Notes: a model not told the origin generated them from the sequence alone. A stretch of 34,801 nucleotides of DNA from a bacterium HR37 (GCA_002898375.1 BEIN01000024.1:1-34801); one strand, 5' to 3'. Positions 8,326 through 17,028 are shown, numbered from the stretch's first letter. Numbers and translations are program-made.

Positions 8326-8589
8326 CTATTTTCTAGCAGGCGAGAGTCCTGTTTTTCCCTCAAAGAACTTCCTGTTTTTTTCTATAAAGTGCTTCCACTT
8401 ATCCGGAAGCTCATCTTCGTGGAAGATAGCATCAACCGGGCATGGGTCCACACATGCACCGCAATCTATACACTCGTCAGGGTGAATATAAAGCTGGTCA
8501 TCACCTTCGTATATACAATCTACAGGGCAGGCCTCCACACAGGATTTATCCTTAACTCCTATACAGGGTTCTGCAATGACATAGGCCAT
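8326..8589 (-). CDS. fdxA: 7Fe ferredoxin ([3Fe-4S][4Fe-4S])
   Basis: A small cytoplasmic electron carrier of 87 aa. Cys9-x7-Cys17-x3-Cys21-Pro is the [3Fe-4S] half of a seven-iron ferredoxin, with the complementary [12 protein letters not shown] cluster binding [4Fe-4S]. The C-terminal helix ([19 protein letters not shown]) is typical of Thermus, Mycobacterium and Azotobacter FdxA. An ideal AAGGAGG ribosome binding site precedes the ATG. It is separated from secG by 88 nt and probably has its own promoter. Its redox partner is not evident. Confidence 0.95.
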   Translation of the reverse strand: MAYVIAEPCIGVKDKSCVEACPVDCIYEGDDQLYIHPDECIDCGACVDPCPVDAIFHEDELPDKWKHFIEKNRKFFEGKTGLSPARK

Positions 8590-8677
8590 AATATACCTCC
8601 TTCTGTAAATGTTTATAAAATACCCTACACGCTATACCGATTCAAGAACCACTAGAGAAAGCCCTAAAAGGGATCAA

Positions 8678-9037
8678 TCACTTTGTCTCTTCTCCAGAAG
8701 CCGGTTTAGATTCCTTTTCCCCTGGCAAACCAGCATCAGGCTTTCCCCCGGTAGTTGATAGATCCTCTACACCCACATCCTTAACAACGGATGATCTAAC
8801 CCCTTTTGCTGAGAAGTATCCAAGGGAAAGGGAAGTTAGTATAAACAAAACAGCAAGAAACCTTGTAACCTTTGTAAGAAATGGAACAGCACCACTTGCA
8901 CCAAATATCGACTGACTGGTTCCACCAAACATCGTTCCCAGGTCATCACCTTTTCCCGGCTGTAGAAGAACGGTTATAATAAGAAGTATGCTTACAATGA
9001 TATGAATACCCTTGATAACAACTACTATTATATCCAC
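8678..9037 (-). CDS. secG: Preprotein translocase subunit SecG
   Basis: SecG is the small inner-membrane subunit of SecYEG. The 119-aa protein has two transmembrane segments (residues about 3-24 and 55-75) separated by the family loop QPGKGDDLGTMFGGTSQSIFGASG. The C-terminal tail is longer than usual and hydrophilic (KPDAGLPGEKESKPASG). It begins with GTG one nucleotide after the tpiA stop, so translation is likely coupled. The pgk-tpiA-secG order is common in many bacteria. Confidence 0.93.
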   Translation of the reverse strand: MDIIVVVIKGIHIIVSILLIITVLLQPGKGDDLGTMFGGTSQSIFGASGAVPFLTKVTRFLAVLFILTSLSLGYFSAKGVRSSVVKDVGVEDLSTTGGKPDAGLPGEKESKPASGEETK

Positions 9038-9038
9038 G

Positions 9039-9800
9039 TTAACCTATCCTCCCTGCTAACCTGACTATTCTTGCAAAAGACTCGGCTTTAAGGCTTGCTC
9101 CACCAACCAGAACCCCATCTATATTTGGCGGGGAAAGTATATCCTCTATATTCTCTGGTGTTACACTACCCCCGTAAAGAACCCTTATCTTATCCCCAAT
9201 TCCCTCAAACACCCTATCCAGCACATTTCTTATAAACAAATGAACCTCTTCAGCTTCATAAGGGGTAGCACTCCTTCCGGTTCCAATTGCCCAGACAGGC
9301 TCATAGGCAATAACAATAGAATCAGAGCTAAAGAGCTCTACCCCATCCAGTCCCCTCTCCAATTGACCCCTGACAACCTCCATTGTTTTTCCACTCTCCC
9401 TCTGCTCAAGAGTCTCACCAACACAGAGTATGGGAATAAGGCCAGCTTTTATTGAAGCAGCCACCTTTCTTTTAACCATCTCATCTGTCTCACCAAGAAC
9501 AGCCCTTCTCTCCGAGTGTCCAACTATTACCCACTTACAACCGGCATCAATAAGCATATACGGAGAAATCTCTCCTGTAAATGCCCCGGCTTCTTCCCAG
9601 AAGACATTCTGGGCACAGAGCCCTATGTTTGTATTGGATATTACACCGTAAACAACATCAAGAGATGTATAAGGAGGGGCAACTACAATATCAACATAAG
9701 AGACATCACCAACAAGCTCTGCAATACCCCTTGCAAGCTCGTATGCCTCTTTTCTTAACATGTTCATCTTCCAGTTTCCAACAATAAGCCTCTTTCTCAT
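9039..9800 (-). CDS. tpiA: Triosephosphate isomerase
   Basis: It interconverts dihydroxyacetone phosphate and glyceraldehyde-3-phosphate. The 253-aa TIM barrel shows Asn9 and Lys11 (VGNWKMN), the electrophilic His in VGHSERR near residue 93, the catalytic Glu in AYEPVWAIGTG near residue 165 and the phosphate loop VLYGGSV...GVLVGGASL. I chose the ATG at 9800, which overlaps the pgk TGA as TGATG; a GTG one codon upstream (9803) is also possible. It sits between pgk and secG. Confidence 0.97.
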   Translation of the reverse strand: MRKRLIVGNWKMNMLRKEAYELARGIAELVGDVSYVDIVVAPPYTSLDVVYGVISNTNIGLCAQNVFWEEAGAFTGEISPYMLIDAGCKWVIVGHSERRAVLGETDEMVKRKVAASIKAGLIPILCVGETLEQRESGKTMEVVRGQLERGLDGVELFSSDSIVIAYEPVWAIGTGRSATPYEAEEVHLFIRNVLDRVFEGIGDKIRVLYGGSVTPENIEDILSPPNIDGVLVGGASLKAESFARIVRLAGRIG

Positions 9801-10996
9801 CACTTAAATCTCTTCTCCAATGCCTCGATTGCAGGCAGTTTTTTGCCCTGAAGAAACTCCAAGGATGCTTGCCCGCCCATGGAGATATGGGTAATACCAC
9901 TTGAAAGACCCCCTCTTTTTAGAGCGGAGATGGTATCCCATCCGGTAACAACACTAAAAGCCCCTGAGGCAGCTACAGCCTCAGCAACCCTAACGGTTCC
10001 TCTCCCAAAATCTCCCTTTTCATAGATACCAAGTGGTCCGTTCCAGAAAACGGTTTTTGCCTTAAGAACCCTTGAAGAGAAATCCTCTATTGTCTTTGGT
10101 CCTATATCAACCACCATGGCGTCCCCGGGAATTGTCTTTACAGAACCAGTAAAAGAGTAAGCATAGGTATTAAGATCCCCCTTTATAAGAACCACATCCT
10201 CAGGTAGCACAAGCCTTACCTTTCTTACATCCGCAGAGGAAACAAGCTTCATTGCACTGTAAAGAGCAATAGGATCAAAAAAAGACCTACCCACCTCTCC
10301 ACCAAGTGCTTTAATAAATGCATTTGCCACAGCTCCACCAACCACTATGGTATCGACCCTATCGAGCAAACTCTCCATAACTGGGATCTTTTCAGATGCG
10401 TTTCTGCCACCAAAGATGGCAACAAAGGGCCTGGGAGGGTCTTTGAGCAAACGTGAGAGGTTTTCTATCTCCTTCTTGAAATTGAATCCAACACATACGG
10501 TTTGAACAAATTCCAAAATACCGACAACCGAGGAATGAGCACGATGAGAAACAGAAAATGCTTCATTTACATAAACATCCGCTATGGAGGCAAGCCTTTT
10601 TGCAAATCGAGGATCATTTTCCTCTTCTCCCCTGTGAAACCTGAGGTTTTCAAGAAGCATAACGCTCCCAGGGAGAAGGTCACTGGCAAGCTTCTTTACA
10701 GCATCCCCAACACAGTCCTCCGGAAAAAAAATCTCGCGGTCAAGAATCTCTGAAAGCTTCCTTCCCACCGGCTCCAGTGAAAACCTTGGGTTTACCTTGC
10801 CCATTGGCCTTCCAAGATGAGAGGCAACTATAACCTTTGCCCTTTCCTTGATGGCGTATTCTATTGTTGGGATGACAGCACGTATCCGTGTATCATCCAG
10901 AATATCTCCCCCCTTTGTTACCGGAACGTTAAAGTCAACCCTTATAAAAACCCTCTTTTCCCTTATGTCTACCTCGTCTATAGAAACAAGCCTCAT
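9800..10996 (-). CDS. pgk: Phosphoglycerate kinase (variant nucleotide loops)
   Basis: It transfers phosphate between 1,3-bisphosphoglycerate and ADP. The substrate side is canonical: RVDFNVP, SHLGRP, ENLRFHRGEE and HRAH. The nucleotide side departs from consensus: GGRNASEKI where GGAKVSDKI is usual, TGWDT where GGGDT is usual, and ISMGGQASLE where ISTGGGASLE is usual; FWNGPLGIYE is normal. Length (398 aa) is typical. The ATG at 10996 overlaps the aminotransferase stop as ATGA; an ATG two codons upstream is possible. The frame is intact and closely coupled to tpiA, so it is probably functional. Confidence 0.93.
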   Translation of the reverse strand: MRLVSIDEVDIREKRVFIRVDFNVPVTKGGDILDDTRIRAVIPTIEYAIKERAKVIVASHLGRPMGKVNPRFSLEPVGRKLSEILDREIFFPEDCVGDAVKKLASDLLPGSVMLLENLRFHRGEEENDPRFAKRLASIADVYVNEAFSVSHRAHSSVVGILEFVQTVCVGFNFKKEIENLSRLLKDPPRPFVAIFGGRNASEKIPVMESLLDRVDTIVVGGAVANAFIKALGGEVGRSFFDPIALYSAMKLVSSADVRKVRLVLPEDVVLIKGDLNTYAYSFTGSVKTIPGDAMVVDIGPKTIEDFSSRVLKAKTVFWNGPLGIYEKGDFGRGTVRVAEAVAASGAFSVVTGWDTISALKRGGLSSGITHISMGGQASLEFLQGKKLPAIEALEKRFK

Positions 10997-12138
10997 TGGC
11001 ATTTCTCTCTAATGTATCTATCAAGTCTTCTGATACCCTCTTCTATGCTCTCAACAGAGGTTGCATAGGAAAACCTTAGGTATCCTTCTCCACCCTCTCC
11101 AAAATCAATCCCAGGGGTTATTGCAACATGAACCTTCTCAAGTATGTCAAAAGCCAGTTCACAGGAACTATAACCTAACCTTTTTGCATTAACAAAGACG
11201 TAAAAAGCACCCCTGGGTTCATAACCTATCTGGAACCCAAGTTCCCTTAGCCCATCAACCATCCTCTTTCGTCTATCACCAAAGACTCTTACCATTTCCT
11301 GTTTCTGTAATTGGGCTTCCTCTAAAGCCCTGATTCCAGCCCTCTGCACAAATGAGTTAGGAGATATAAAAAGGTTTTGTTGCAGCTTCTGTATTGGACG
11401 AACAAACTCTTCTGGAGCAATTAAGTATCCAAGCCTCCATCCGGTCATTGAATAGAGTTTGGAGAAGCCATTAACTACAAAGGCCTTATCTGTAAACTCA
11501 AATATGGTATGAGACTCCCCTTCATAGACAAGACCATGGTATATCTCATCGGAAATCACATACAAGCCAAGCTCAGCAACACTCCTTATTACCTCCGGCT
11601 CAAGCACCACCCCGGTAGGGTTAGATGGTGAGTTTATAATAACCGCCCTTGTCCTGCTTGAGATTGCCTTTTTTATCCTGTTTGCATCAATCTGGAATCC
11701 CTCTTCCTCATATATTCTTACACGCTTTGGCACACCACCTGCTATTCTTATTATCTGTGGATAGCATGCGTAATGAGGGTCTGTAATTACTATCTCATCA
11801 TCCCTATCAATTAGGGAAAGCATAACAAGGAAAAGGGCAGGAGAGCTCCCCATGGTTACAATTACCCTCTCAGGGGAAACATCTACCCCGTAAGCCTCCC
11901 TATAGTGGGTTGCAATAGCATGCCTGAGCTCAGGTATACCCAAACTATGGGTATACTTTGTGTACCCACTCTTTATAGACTCCACAGCCTCTCTACACAC
12001 CCCTTCAGGGGTAGGAAGATCAGGTTCTCCAACTTCAAAGTGAATAACCCTCCCACCTTGAGCCTCAATCTCCTTGGCTCGCTCCAGAACCTCCATTACA
12101 TAGAAAGGGGATATCTCACTGACAAGCCTAGACGGCAT
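10993..12138 (-). CDS. Class I/II pyridoxal-phosphate aminotransferase
   Basis: The 381-aa fold-type I aminotransferase carries VGEPDLPTPEGV near the N-terminus, INSPSNPTGVV, ISDEIYHGLVY and the PLP lysine in NGFSKLYSMTGWRLGY, with the substrate-carboxylate Arg in YLRFSYATS. These features place it with AspC/PatA-like enzymes; the exact amino-acid substrate cannot be read. It is the first gene of the aminotransferase-pgk-tpiA-secG unit and overlaps pgk by four bases. The predicted -10 ends only 7 nt before the ATG, so the mRNA may have almost no leader. Confidence 0.92.
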   Translation of the reverse strand: MPSRLVSEISPFYVMEVLERAKEIEAQGGRVIHFEVGEPDLPTPEGVCREAVESIKSGYTKYTHSLGIPELRHAIATHYREAYGVDVSPERVIVTMGSSPALFLVMLSLIDRDDEIVITDPHYACYPQIIRIAGGVPKRVRIYEEEGFQIDANRIKKAISSRTRAVIINSPSNPTGVVLEPEVIRSVAELGLYVISDEIYHGLVYEGESHTIFEFTDKAFVVNGFSKLYSMTGWRLGYLIAPEEFVRPIQKLQQNLFISPNSFVQRAGIRALEEAQLQKQEMVRVFGDRRKRMVDGLRELGFQIGYEPRGAFYVFVNAKRLGYSSCELAFDILEKVHVAITPGIDFGEGGEGYLRFSYATSVESIEEGIRRLDRYIREKCQ

Positions 12139-12145
12139 ACCTTTT

Positions 12146-12174
12146 ATTCTAAGTAAAAAGCAAGAAATTGTCTA
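12146..12174 (-). promoter_or_regulatory. Promoter of the aminotransferase operon
   Basis: On the minus strand TAGACA (12169-12174) and TAGAAT (12146-12151) are 17 nt apart. Its -35 shares bases with the -35 of the divergent csoR promoter (12168-12173). The -10 ends 7 nt before the start codon, which implies a leaderless or near-leaderless transcript. Confidence 0.5.
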
Positions 12175-12196
12175 GAAGAGCCACATATGATATATT
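12168..12196 (+). promoter_or_regulatory. Promoter of csoR-copA
   Basis: TTGTCT (12168-12173) and TATATT (12191-12196) are separated by 17 nt, with a predicted start near 12203, at the edge of the CsoR-type operator. This is the expected layout for repression. Confidence 0.65.
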
Positions 12197-12203
12197 TTAC
12201 CCA

Positions 12204-12231
12204 TATACCCCTCCCTATGGGGATGGGTATA
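12204..12231. promoter_or_regulatory. CsoR-type copper operator
   Basis: A 28-bp inverted repeat: the arm TATACCCCTCCC faces GGGATGGGTATA around TATG, with outer arms TATACCC and GGGTATA perfectly complementary. G/C tracts flanked by TA at both ends are the signature of CsoR operators. It begins 7 nt downstream of the csoR -10. Confidence 0.8.
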
Positions 12232-12265
12232 CATAAACCCATGCTGAAATGGAGGCTACAAGAGA

Positions 12266-12538
12266 TTGAAAGAAAAGGAAAGAATAGTAAAAAGGCTAAA
12301 AAGCATTGAAGGACATATAAGGGGCATACAGAGAATGATAGAAGAGGATAAATACTGTATAGACGTTATTAAACAACTCCTTGCAGTAAAGAGCGCACTT
12401 GATAAGGTAAACACCCTTATACTTAAACACCACCTGGAAAACTGTGTAACCACAGCTATAAGGTCAAATAAAAACACAAAAAGAGAGCAGGTGATATCAG
12501 AGCTCCTGGATGTGTTTGAAACATCCGGAAAGATTTAG
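12266..12538 (+). CDS. csoR: Copper-sensing repressor CsoR
   Basis: A 90-aa all-helical repressor of the CsoR/RcnR family. It has the Cu(I) ligand triad Cys31, His56 and Cys60 with the C-x24-H-x3-C spacing of true CsoR proteins, and [21 protein letters not shown] as the family start. Binding of Cu(I) releases the protein from DNA, and the operator at 12204-12231 should be its target. The start is TTG, supported by a GGAGG ribosome binding site at 12251-12255. copA follows after 11 nt, so repressor and pump form an autoregulated operon. Confidence 0.93.
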   Translation: MKEKERIVKRLKSIEGHIRGIQRMIEEDKYCIDVIKQLLAVKSALDKVNTLILKHHLENCVTTAIRSNKNTKREQVISELLDVFETSGKI

Positions 12539-12549
12539 GAGAGAAAAAG

Positions 12550-15063
12550 ATGATGAGATGGAAAAGAGTTGAACTGCCAATTACAGGGATGAGCTGTGCA
12601 AGCTGCGTAAATGCTGTTGAATCCTGTATCAAAGGACTAGATGGGGTTTTAGAGGTAAATGTAAACCTTGCAACACAGAGAGCAACCGTTACCTTTGATC
12701 CTGAAAAGATAACACCTAAAAACATCATAAAAGCTATTAAGGAAACAGGATACGATGTTGGAACACAGAAAGTAAGCATTCCCATACAGGGTATGCACTG
12801 TGCCTCCTGTGTAGAGGCTATAGAGAGTGCACTTAGAGAGCTAGAGGGGGTTATACACGTAGATGTTAACCTTGCAGCGGAGAAGGCCTCAGTAGAGTTT
12901 ATTCCTGAGATTACACCCCTTTTAGAGATAAAATCCAAGATAAAGGATGCAGGTTATACCCCGATTGAGGTAGAAAAAGAATATGAAGACCTTGAAAAAA
13001 GGGAAATACAGGATCTAAAAAGGAGGTTTATATTCAGTGCCGTAGTGGGAGCCATTGTGTTTGCAGGTAGTATGGGAAGCCAATCTTTATGGATACCAGA
13101 CATACTTACAAACTGGGTCACGCTCTTTATCCTTACAACGCCTGTTCAACTCTGGGCTGGATGGCAGTTTTATAAAGGGGCATGGTCCGCACTAAAACAC
13201 AGTCGTGCGGATATGAACACACTCATAGCCCTGGGAACAACCGCAGCTTACCTATACAGTGTTATTGCAACCTTCTTTCCTGGTTTTTTTAAATCAGAGA
13301 GCCTAAGACCTGCTGTCTACTACGATACATCGGCAATGATCATATCCCTCATACTACTCGGGAGGCTCCTTGAGAAAAGAGCAAGAAGTCAAACAGGAGA
13401 GGCAATAAGGAAGCTAATAAGCCTTCAGCCCAAAACCGCAAGGGTAATAAGAGATGGCGAGGAAAAAGACATACCGGTAGAAGAGGTAAAGGTAGGGGAT
13501 ATAGTCGTTGTAAGGCCCGGAGAGAAGATTCCGGTTGATGGAATCGTTATCGAGGGGCACTCAAGCGTTGATGAATCAATGATAACGGGAGAGCCAATCC
13601 CCTCAGAGAAAAAGCCTGGGGACCGGGTGATAGGGGCAACCATCAACACAACAGGCACTTTTAAACTTAAGGCTACCAACGTAGGGGAAGAAACCCTTCT
13701 TTCCCAGATAGTAAAGCTCGTTGAGGAAGCTCAATCATCTAAAGCTCCAATCCAGAGGATCGCTGATAAGATAGCTGCATACTTTGTCCCGGTCGTTATT
13801 GGCATAGCAGTTCTAACCTTTGTAGTATGGAGCTCCTTCGGTCCGGAACCTGCATTCACACATGCACTTTTAAACTTCATAGCCGTTCTTATAATTGCCT
13901 GTCCCTGTGCATTGGGACTTGCAACCCCCACTGCAGTTATTGTTGGAACCGGCAAAGGTGCGGAAAACGGCATACTCATTAAAAGCGGAAAAGCCCTAGA
14001 GACAGCCCAGAGAATAACAACCGTTGTCTTTGATAAGACAGGAACACTCACACAGGGAAAACTTGAAGTTACCGATATAATACCGAACGGGGGTTTTTCC
14101 AGGGAAAAGATACTTGCCCTTTCGGCAAGTGCAGAGAAATCCTCTGAACACCCAATTGGTAAGGCAATAGTTGAGGCTGCTAAAGAAGAAGGTATTCCCT
14201 TAGAGGAGCCAGATAGCTTTAGCATTGAACCAGGTGGGGGAGTTCATGCCACAATAAAAGGGGTCAGAGTGCTTATAGGGAGCAAAAAGTTTATGGATAG
14301 CGGCAGGATCGATATAGCTGAGGAGCTGGGCTATAGAGCCGGGGAGCTTGCAGAGGAAGGGAAAACACCGGTGTTTATAGCAGTAGAAGGTAAGGTAATC
14401 GGCATACTTGCCCTCTCTGATAGGGTCAAGCCCTACTGTAGAGAGGTGGTAGAAGCCCTAAAGAGGCTAAACATAGAAGTTGTTATGATTACAGGGGACA
14501 ATACCCGCACGGCAAAAGCCATAGCCAGACAGGTTGGTATAGAGAGAATACTTGCAGAGGTAAAGCCTCAGGAAAAGGCAAACGAGATAAGGAGGCTTCA
14601 GAGTGAAGGTAAGGTAGTTGCCATGGTAGGAGATGGAATAAACGATGCACCTGCACTTGCCCAGGCAGATATAGGGATAGCAATAGGAGCTGGAACCGAT
14701 ATAGCCGTAGAAGCAGGAGATATAGTACTTATAGGTAATGATTTAAGAGGTGTTGTAACAGCAATAGAGCTAAGCAGGGAAACGATGAGAACAATAAAAC
14801 AAAACTTCTTCTGGGCGTTTTTCTACAATGCTTTGCTCATACCGGTTGCTGCTGGTGTCCTGTATCCATTCACCGGGATTCTCTTAAATCCGGTTTTTGC
14901 TGCTGGGGCAATGGCGCTAAGTTCTGTTTCTGTGGTAACAAACAGCTTAAGGCTAAAGAGGTTTAAACCAAAGACCCTTATCCCTAAAGAGACGGTTCCC
15001 TACAGACAGGAACAACCACTACTTGGCAAAAACGTTACCACAAACCCCTCAAAACAACAATAA
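12550..15063 (+). CDS. copA: Cu+-exporting P1B-type ATPase
   Basis: An 837-aa inner-membrane pump that exports Cu(I) at the cost of ATP. Two N-terminal heavy-metal-associated domains carry GMSCASC and GMHCASC. The core has [10 protein letters not shown] (actuator domain), the membrane CPC site in [13 protein letters not shown], the phosphorylated Asp in DKTGTLTQG, the HP motif in SSEHPIGKA and [12 protein letters not shown]. The Tyr-Asn in FFYNALL and the Met-Ser-Ser-type MALSS of the last helices are Cu+-specific (P1B-1). It follows csoR directly. A YHS-domain gene was probably the next gene of the operon before a mobile element entered (see 15069-16766). Confidence 0.97.
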   Translation: MMRWKRVELPITGMSCASCVNAVESCIKGLDGVLEVNVNLATQRATVTFDPEKITPKNIIKAIKETGYDVGTQKVSIPIQGMHCASCVEAIESALRELEGVIHVDVNLAAEKASVEFIPEITPLLEIKSKIKDAGYTPIEVEKEYEDLEKREIQDLKRRFIFSAVVGAIVFAGSMGSQSLWIPDILTNWVTLFILTTPVQLWAGWQFYKGAWSALKHSRADMNTLIALGTTAAYLYSVIATFFPGFFKSESLRPAVYYDTSAMIISLILLGRLLEKRARSQTGEAIRKLISLQPKTARVIRDGEEKDIPVEEVKVGDIVVVRPGEKIPVDGIVIEGHSSVDESMITGEPIPSEKKPGDRVIGATINTTGTFKLKATNVGEETLLSQIVKLVEEAQSSKAPIQRIADKIAAYFVPVVIGIAVLTFVVWSSFGPEPAFTHALLNFIAVLIIACPCALGLATPTAVIVGTGKGAENGILIKSGKALETAQRITTVVFDKTGTLTQGKLEVTDIIPNGGFSREKILALSASAEKSSEHPIGKAIVEAAKEEGIPLEEPDSFSIEPGGGVHATIKGVRVLIGSKKFMDSGRIDIAEELGYRAGELAEEGKTPVFIAVEGKVIGILALSDRVKPYCREVVEALKRLNIEVVMITGDNTRTAKAIARQVGIERILAEVKPQEKANEIRRLQSEGKVVAMVGDGINDAPALAQADIGIAIGAGTDIAVEAGDIVLIGNDLRGVVTAIELSRETMRTIKQNFFWAFFYNALLIPVAAGVLYPFTGILLNPVFAAGAMALSSVSVVTNSLRLKRFKPKTLIPKETVPYRQEQPLLGKNVTTNPSKQQ

Positions 15064-15116
15064 CAGGGAGGTTAACAACAGTTGACAAAACTTAGGCGAA
15101 AGTGGGTATTTTATTA

Positions 15117-16719
15117 ATGGTAAAAGGTATGATAGCCCTGCAATGCAGGCTGGAACTTAATAAGTAAGGATACAGAAATTCTCAAAGACCTTATGAGAAG
15201 ACAGTCCGCCTGTATGAGGTATGCCTACAAGAGGCTTTTGGAAGGCAAGGACAGAAAGGAATTAAAGAGAGAGCTTCAGGTTGCGTTTGGACTAAATTCA
15301 AGGTATGTGGATGATGCTATACTCAAAACTAAGGAAATTTTAAGTGCCTGTAAAGAGAGGGGGCAAATTCTAAAGAAGGTAGTCTTTGGAGGAAGAAACT
15401 AATTTGAAAAACTAAAGAAAAACCATTTGCAAGGCAAAGACAGGCTTAAGCTAATAAAACAGTGGCAAGAGAAAAGAAAATACTCTTTGTATTCAAGAGG
15501 GGATAAATCTAAACAAGGCAATCTAAATACAAGGTTGTTATTAGAACAAGATGGAACTTATCTGAGGATAAATGTAGGAGATAGGACTTGGATAAAGGCA
15601 AAGGTAATAAGGAATGTAAAAAGGCTTACCGACAAATGGATTAACTTTATAGCAAGACTATTAGAGGTAGAAAGAATGGGTAAATGCTTTCCTTACAGCG
15701 TGGAGATAAAGATAAGGGATGATGAGGTGTATGCCTATATATCCTTTGAGGAGGAGATACCGCAAATATCTATAACGAAAGGGAATGGTGTAATAGGAAT
15801 AGATGTAAATGCAAGACCATTTCACCTGGCTTTAGCAGAGGTTAATGCAGATGGTAATTTAGCAAGTTATCAATCTATATCCTTACACGAACTCCTAAAC
15901 AAAACAAAAAATCAAAGAGATTATCTGACTTGGCAGGTAGCACATAAAGTAGTAGACATAGCCAAAGAAAAACAAAAAGCAATTGTTATAGAAAAGCCAT
16001 CAACTGTAGATAAAGGTAATAAAGGAGATGGTAATAAGATATTAAGGAAGAGGCTTCAACAATGGAGTTACAGGGGAATACTTGAGAAGATAAAGACACT
16101 TGCAAGAAGAAATGGCATAGAGGTTATAGAAATAAATCCAGCCTATACGTCAATCATAGGCATGCTTAAATACTGTCCACAATACAATATAGATAAAGAT
16201 ATTGCAGGGGCTTATGTAATAGGAAGAAAAGGATTAGGATTTAAAGAAAGATTGCCTGAAAACTATGAGAAATTGTTAAGAAATCAAGAATATATAAACT
16301 ACGCCGTAGCAAAGTTAGAAGAGGAAGAAGAGAGAAACAAACAAAAACTAAATCAAGAGAAAAACGTATACAAGCAAAAGCCTATAAAGAAATACATCGG
16401 GCAAATTAAGAAAGATATAAACTTACTCAAAAACCTTAGCAGTAAGCCATTGACCCAAGAGCATCTAAACCGATGGAAGGAAGATGTGAGGGGTGAGGTG
16501 AAAACCTCACATAAACAATGGCAAGTTGTTAAGGTAGCCCTTACTTTCCCTATCCTTGAGAAGTCATCCAGCAGGGACTTCTCTCCGCTAAAAAGTTATT
16601 TAGTGGATTGGGATAGGGTAGTAAGAAGGTTAGTTCTTGTGCTTGGTGCGGGGGCTATGGCTGGCTCAAATACCGCCTGCTGGGGACTGAGCCAGCCTGA
16701 AGTGGCGGGATATAAATAA
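15117..16719 (+). pseudogene. tnpB: tnpB (RNA-guided nuclease family), disrupted by frameshift and nonsense codon
   Basis: Reading starts at ATG 15117 (MVKGMIALQCRLELNK) and must shift frame near 15160-15170 to continue as DTEILKDLMRRQSACMRYAY. A TAA at 15400-15402 then interrupts the frame in ...VFGGRN*FEKLKKN, where family members continue without a break; CAA to TAA would explain it. The rest (15403-16719) is open. RuvC residues are present: Asp in IGIDVNARPFHLAL, Glu in IVIEKPS and Asp in the YNIDKDIAGAYVIGRKGLGF segment. The usual four-Cys zinc finger between the last two is absent. The C-terminal 60 residues are encoded by the structured RNA at 16540-16756 and are probably not conserved protein. 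Confidence 0.85.
16493..16510 (+). other. Hairpin with GAAA tetraloop in the tnpB 3' region
   Basis: GTGAGGT and ACCTCAC form a perfect 7-bp stem closed by a GAAA tetraloop. It lies about 30 nt upstream of the branched structure at 16540-16625 and may be part of the same RNA. Confidence 0.5.
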
Positions 16720-16756
16720 CCCAGCCTAAAGTGTGCCAGTTTTGCACACCTTAGCT
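16540..16756 (+). ncRNA. Candidate omegaRNA/reRNA scaffold of the TnpB element
   Basis: A branched fold can be drawn directly. CTTAC and CCCTATCC (16540-16555) pair with GGATAGGG and GTAAG (16611-16625). Inside are two hairpins, GAGAAGTC/GACTTCTC (16558-16583) and CCGCTAAA/TTTAGTGG (16585-16606). Next is a 10-bp stem GGCTGGCTCA/TGAGCCAGCC (16659-16697) whose loop CCGCC (16673-16677) can pair with GGCGG (16704-16708) as a pseudoknot. Last is an imperfect hairpin at 16723-16756. TnpB guide RNAs come from the 3' end of tnpB and the right end, contain a pseudoknot, and take the guide from flanking DNA; here that would begin near 16761-16767. No expression evidence is available. Confidence 0.6.
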
Positions 16757-16770
16757 AACCAGGTTATAAT

Positions 16771-16941
16771 ATGGCAAAGGACCCTGTATGTGGAATGGAA
16801 GTAGATGAGAAAAAGGCTGCTGCAACATCTGAATACAAAGGCAGGGTTTACTACTTCTGTGCCAGAGGATGCAAAATCGCCTTTGATAAATCCCCGGAGA
16901 AGTACATAAGGAAAGACGAAAAAGAAGAAGAAAAGGATTGA
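16771..16941 (+). CDS. YHS-domain metal-binding protein
   Basis: A 56-aa protein, MAKDPVCGMEVDEKKAAATS onward, that is almost entirely a YHS domain: DPVCGM with Cys7, and YYFCARGCKIAFDKSPEKYI with Cys30 and Cys34, followed by an acidic/basic tail. Free-standing YHS proteins and YHS domains attached to copper ATPases are thought to bind heavy metals. Here it follows copA, which suggests a copper chaperone or buffer. The mobile element has removed its ribosome binding site: directly upstream is AGGTTATAAT with only AGG remaining, while GGGAGG is stranded at 15066-15071 after copA. Expression may now be reduced. Confidence 0.88.
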   Translation: MAKDPVCGMEVDEKKAAATSEYKGRVYYFCARGCKIAFDKSPEKYIRKDEKEEEKD

Positions 16942-16960
16942 GTTTCCTTGGTTGCTTGCA

Positions 16961-16981
16961 ATACCCCTGGTTAATGGGTAT
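16961..16981. other. Inverted repeat ATACCC-N9-GGGTAT upstream of rpmB
   Basis: The arms match the core of the CsoR operator at 12204-12231, but the spacing is 9 instead of 14, so it is unlikely to bind CsoR in the same way. It could be a small transcript-end hairpin after the YHS gene, although no T-run follows. Confidence 0.3.
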
Positions 16982-17028
16982 AGTAAGTTACCGACCTTAA
17001 CAGAGAGCAAAAGGAAGAGAGGATAACA

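Larger units (their letters stand above)
15069..16766 (+). mobile_element. TnpB-only IS605/IS1341-type element
   Basis: The segment between copA and the YHS gene holds one TnpB-family pseudogene, no TnpA, and a structured right end with a terminal hairpin. AGGTTA occurs at both boundaries (15069-15074 and 16761-16766). Removing one copy plus everything between restores a 15-nt gap, CAGGGAGGTTATAAT, between the copA stop and the YHS ATG, with GGGAGG 7 nt before the ATG. This supports the boundaries. Whether AGGTTA is a target-site match, as for IS605-type elements, or a duplication is not known. The element is more AT-rich and A-rich than its neighbours. Confidence 0.8.

Noticed and set aside
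16961-16981. A second CsoR operator upstream of rpmB
   Set aside because: The arms match but the spacing is 9 instead of 14 and the central G/C tracts are missing.
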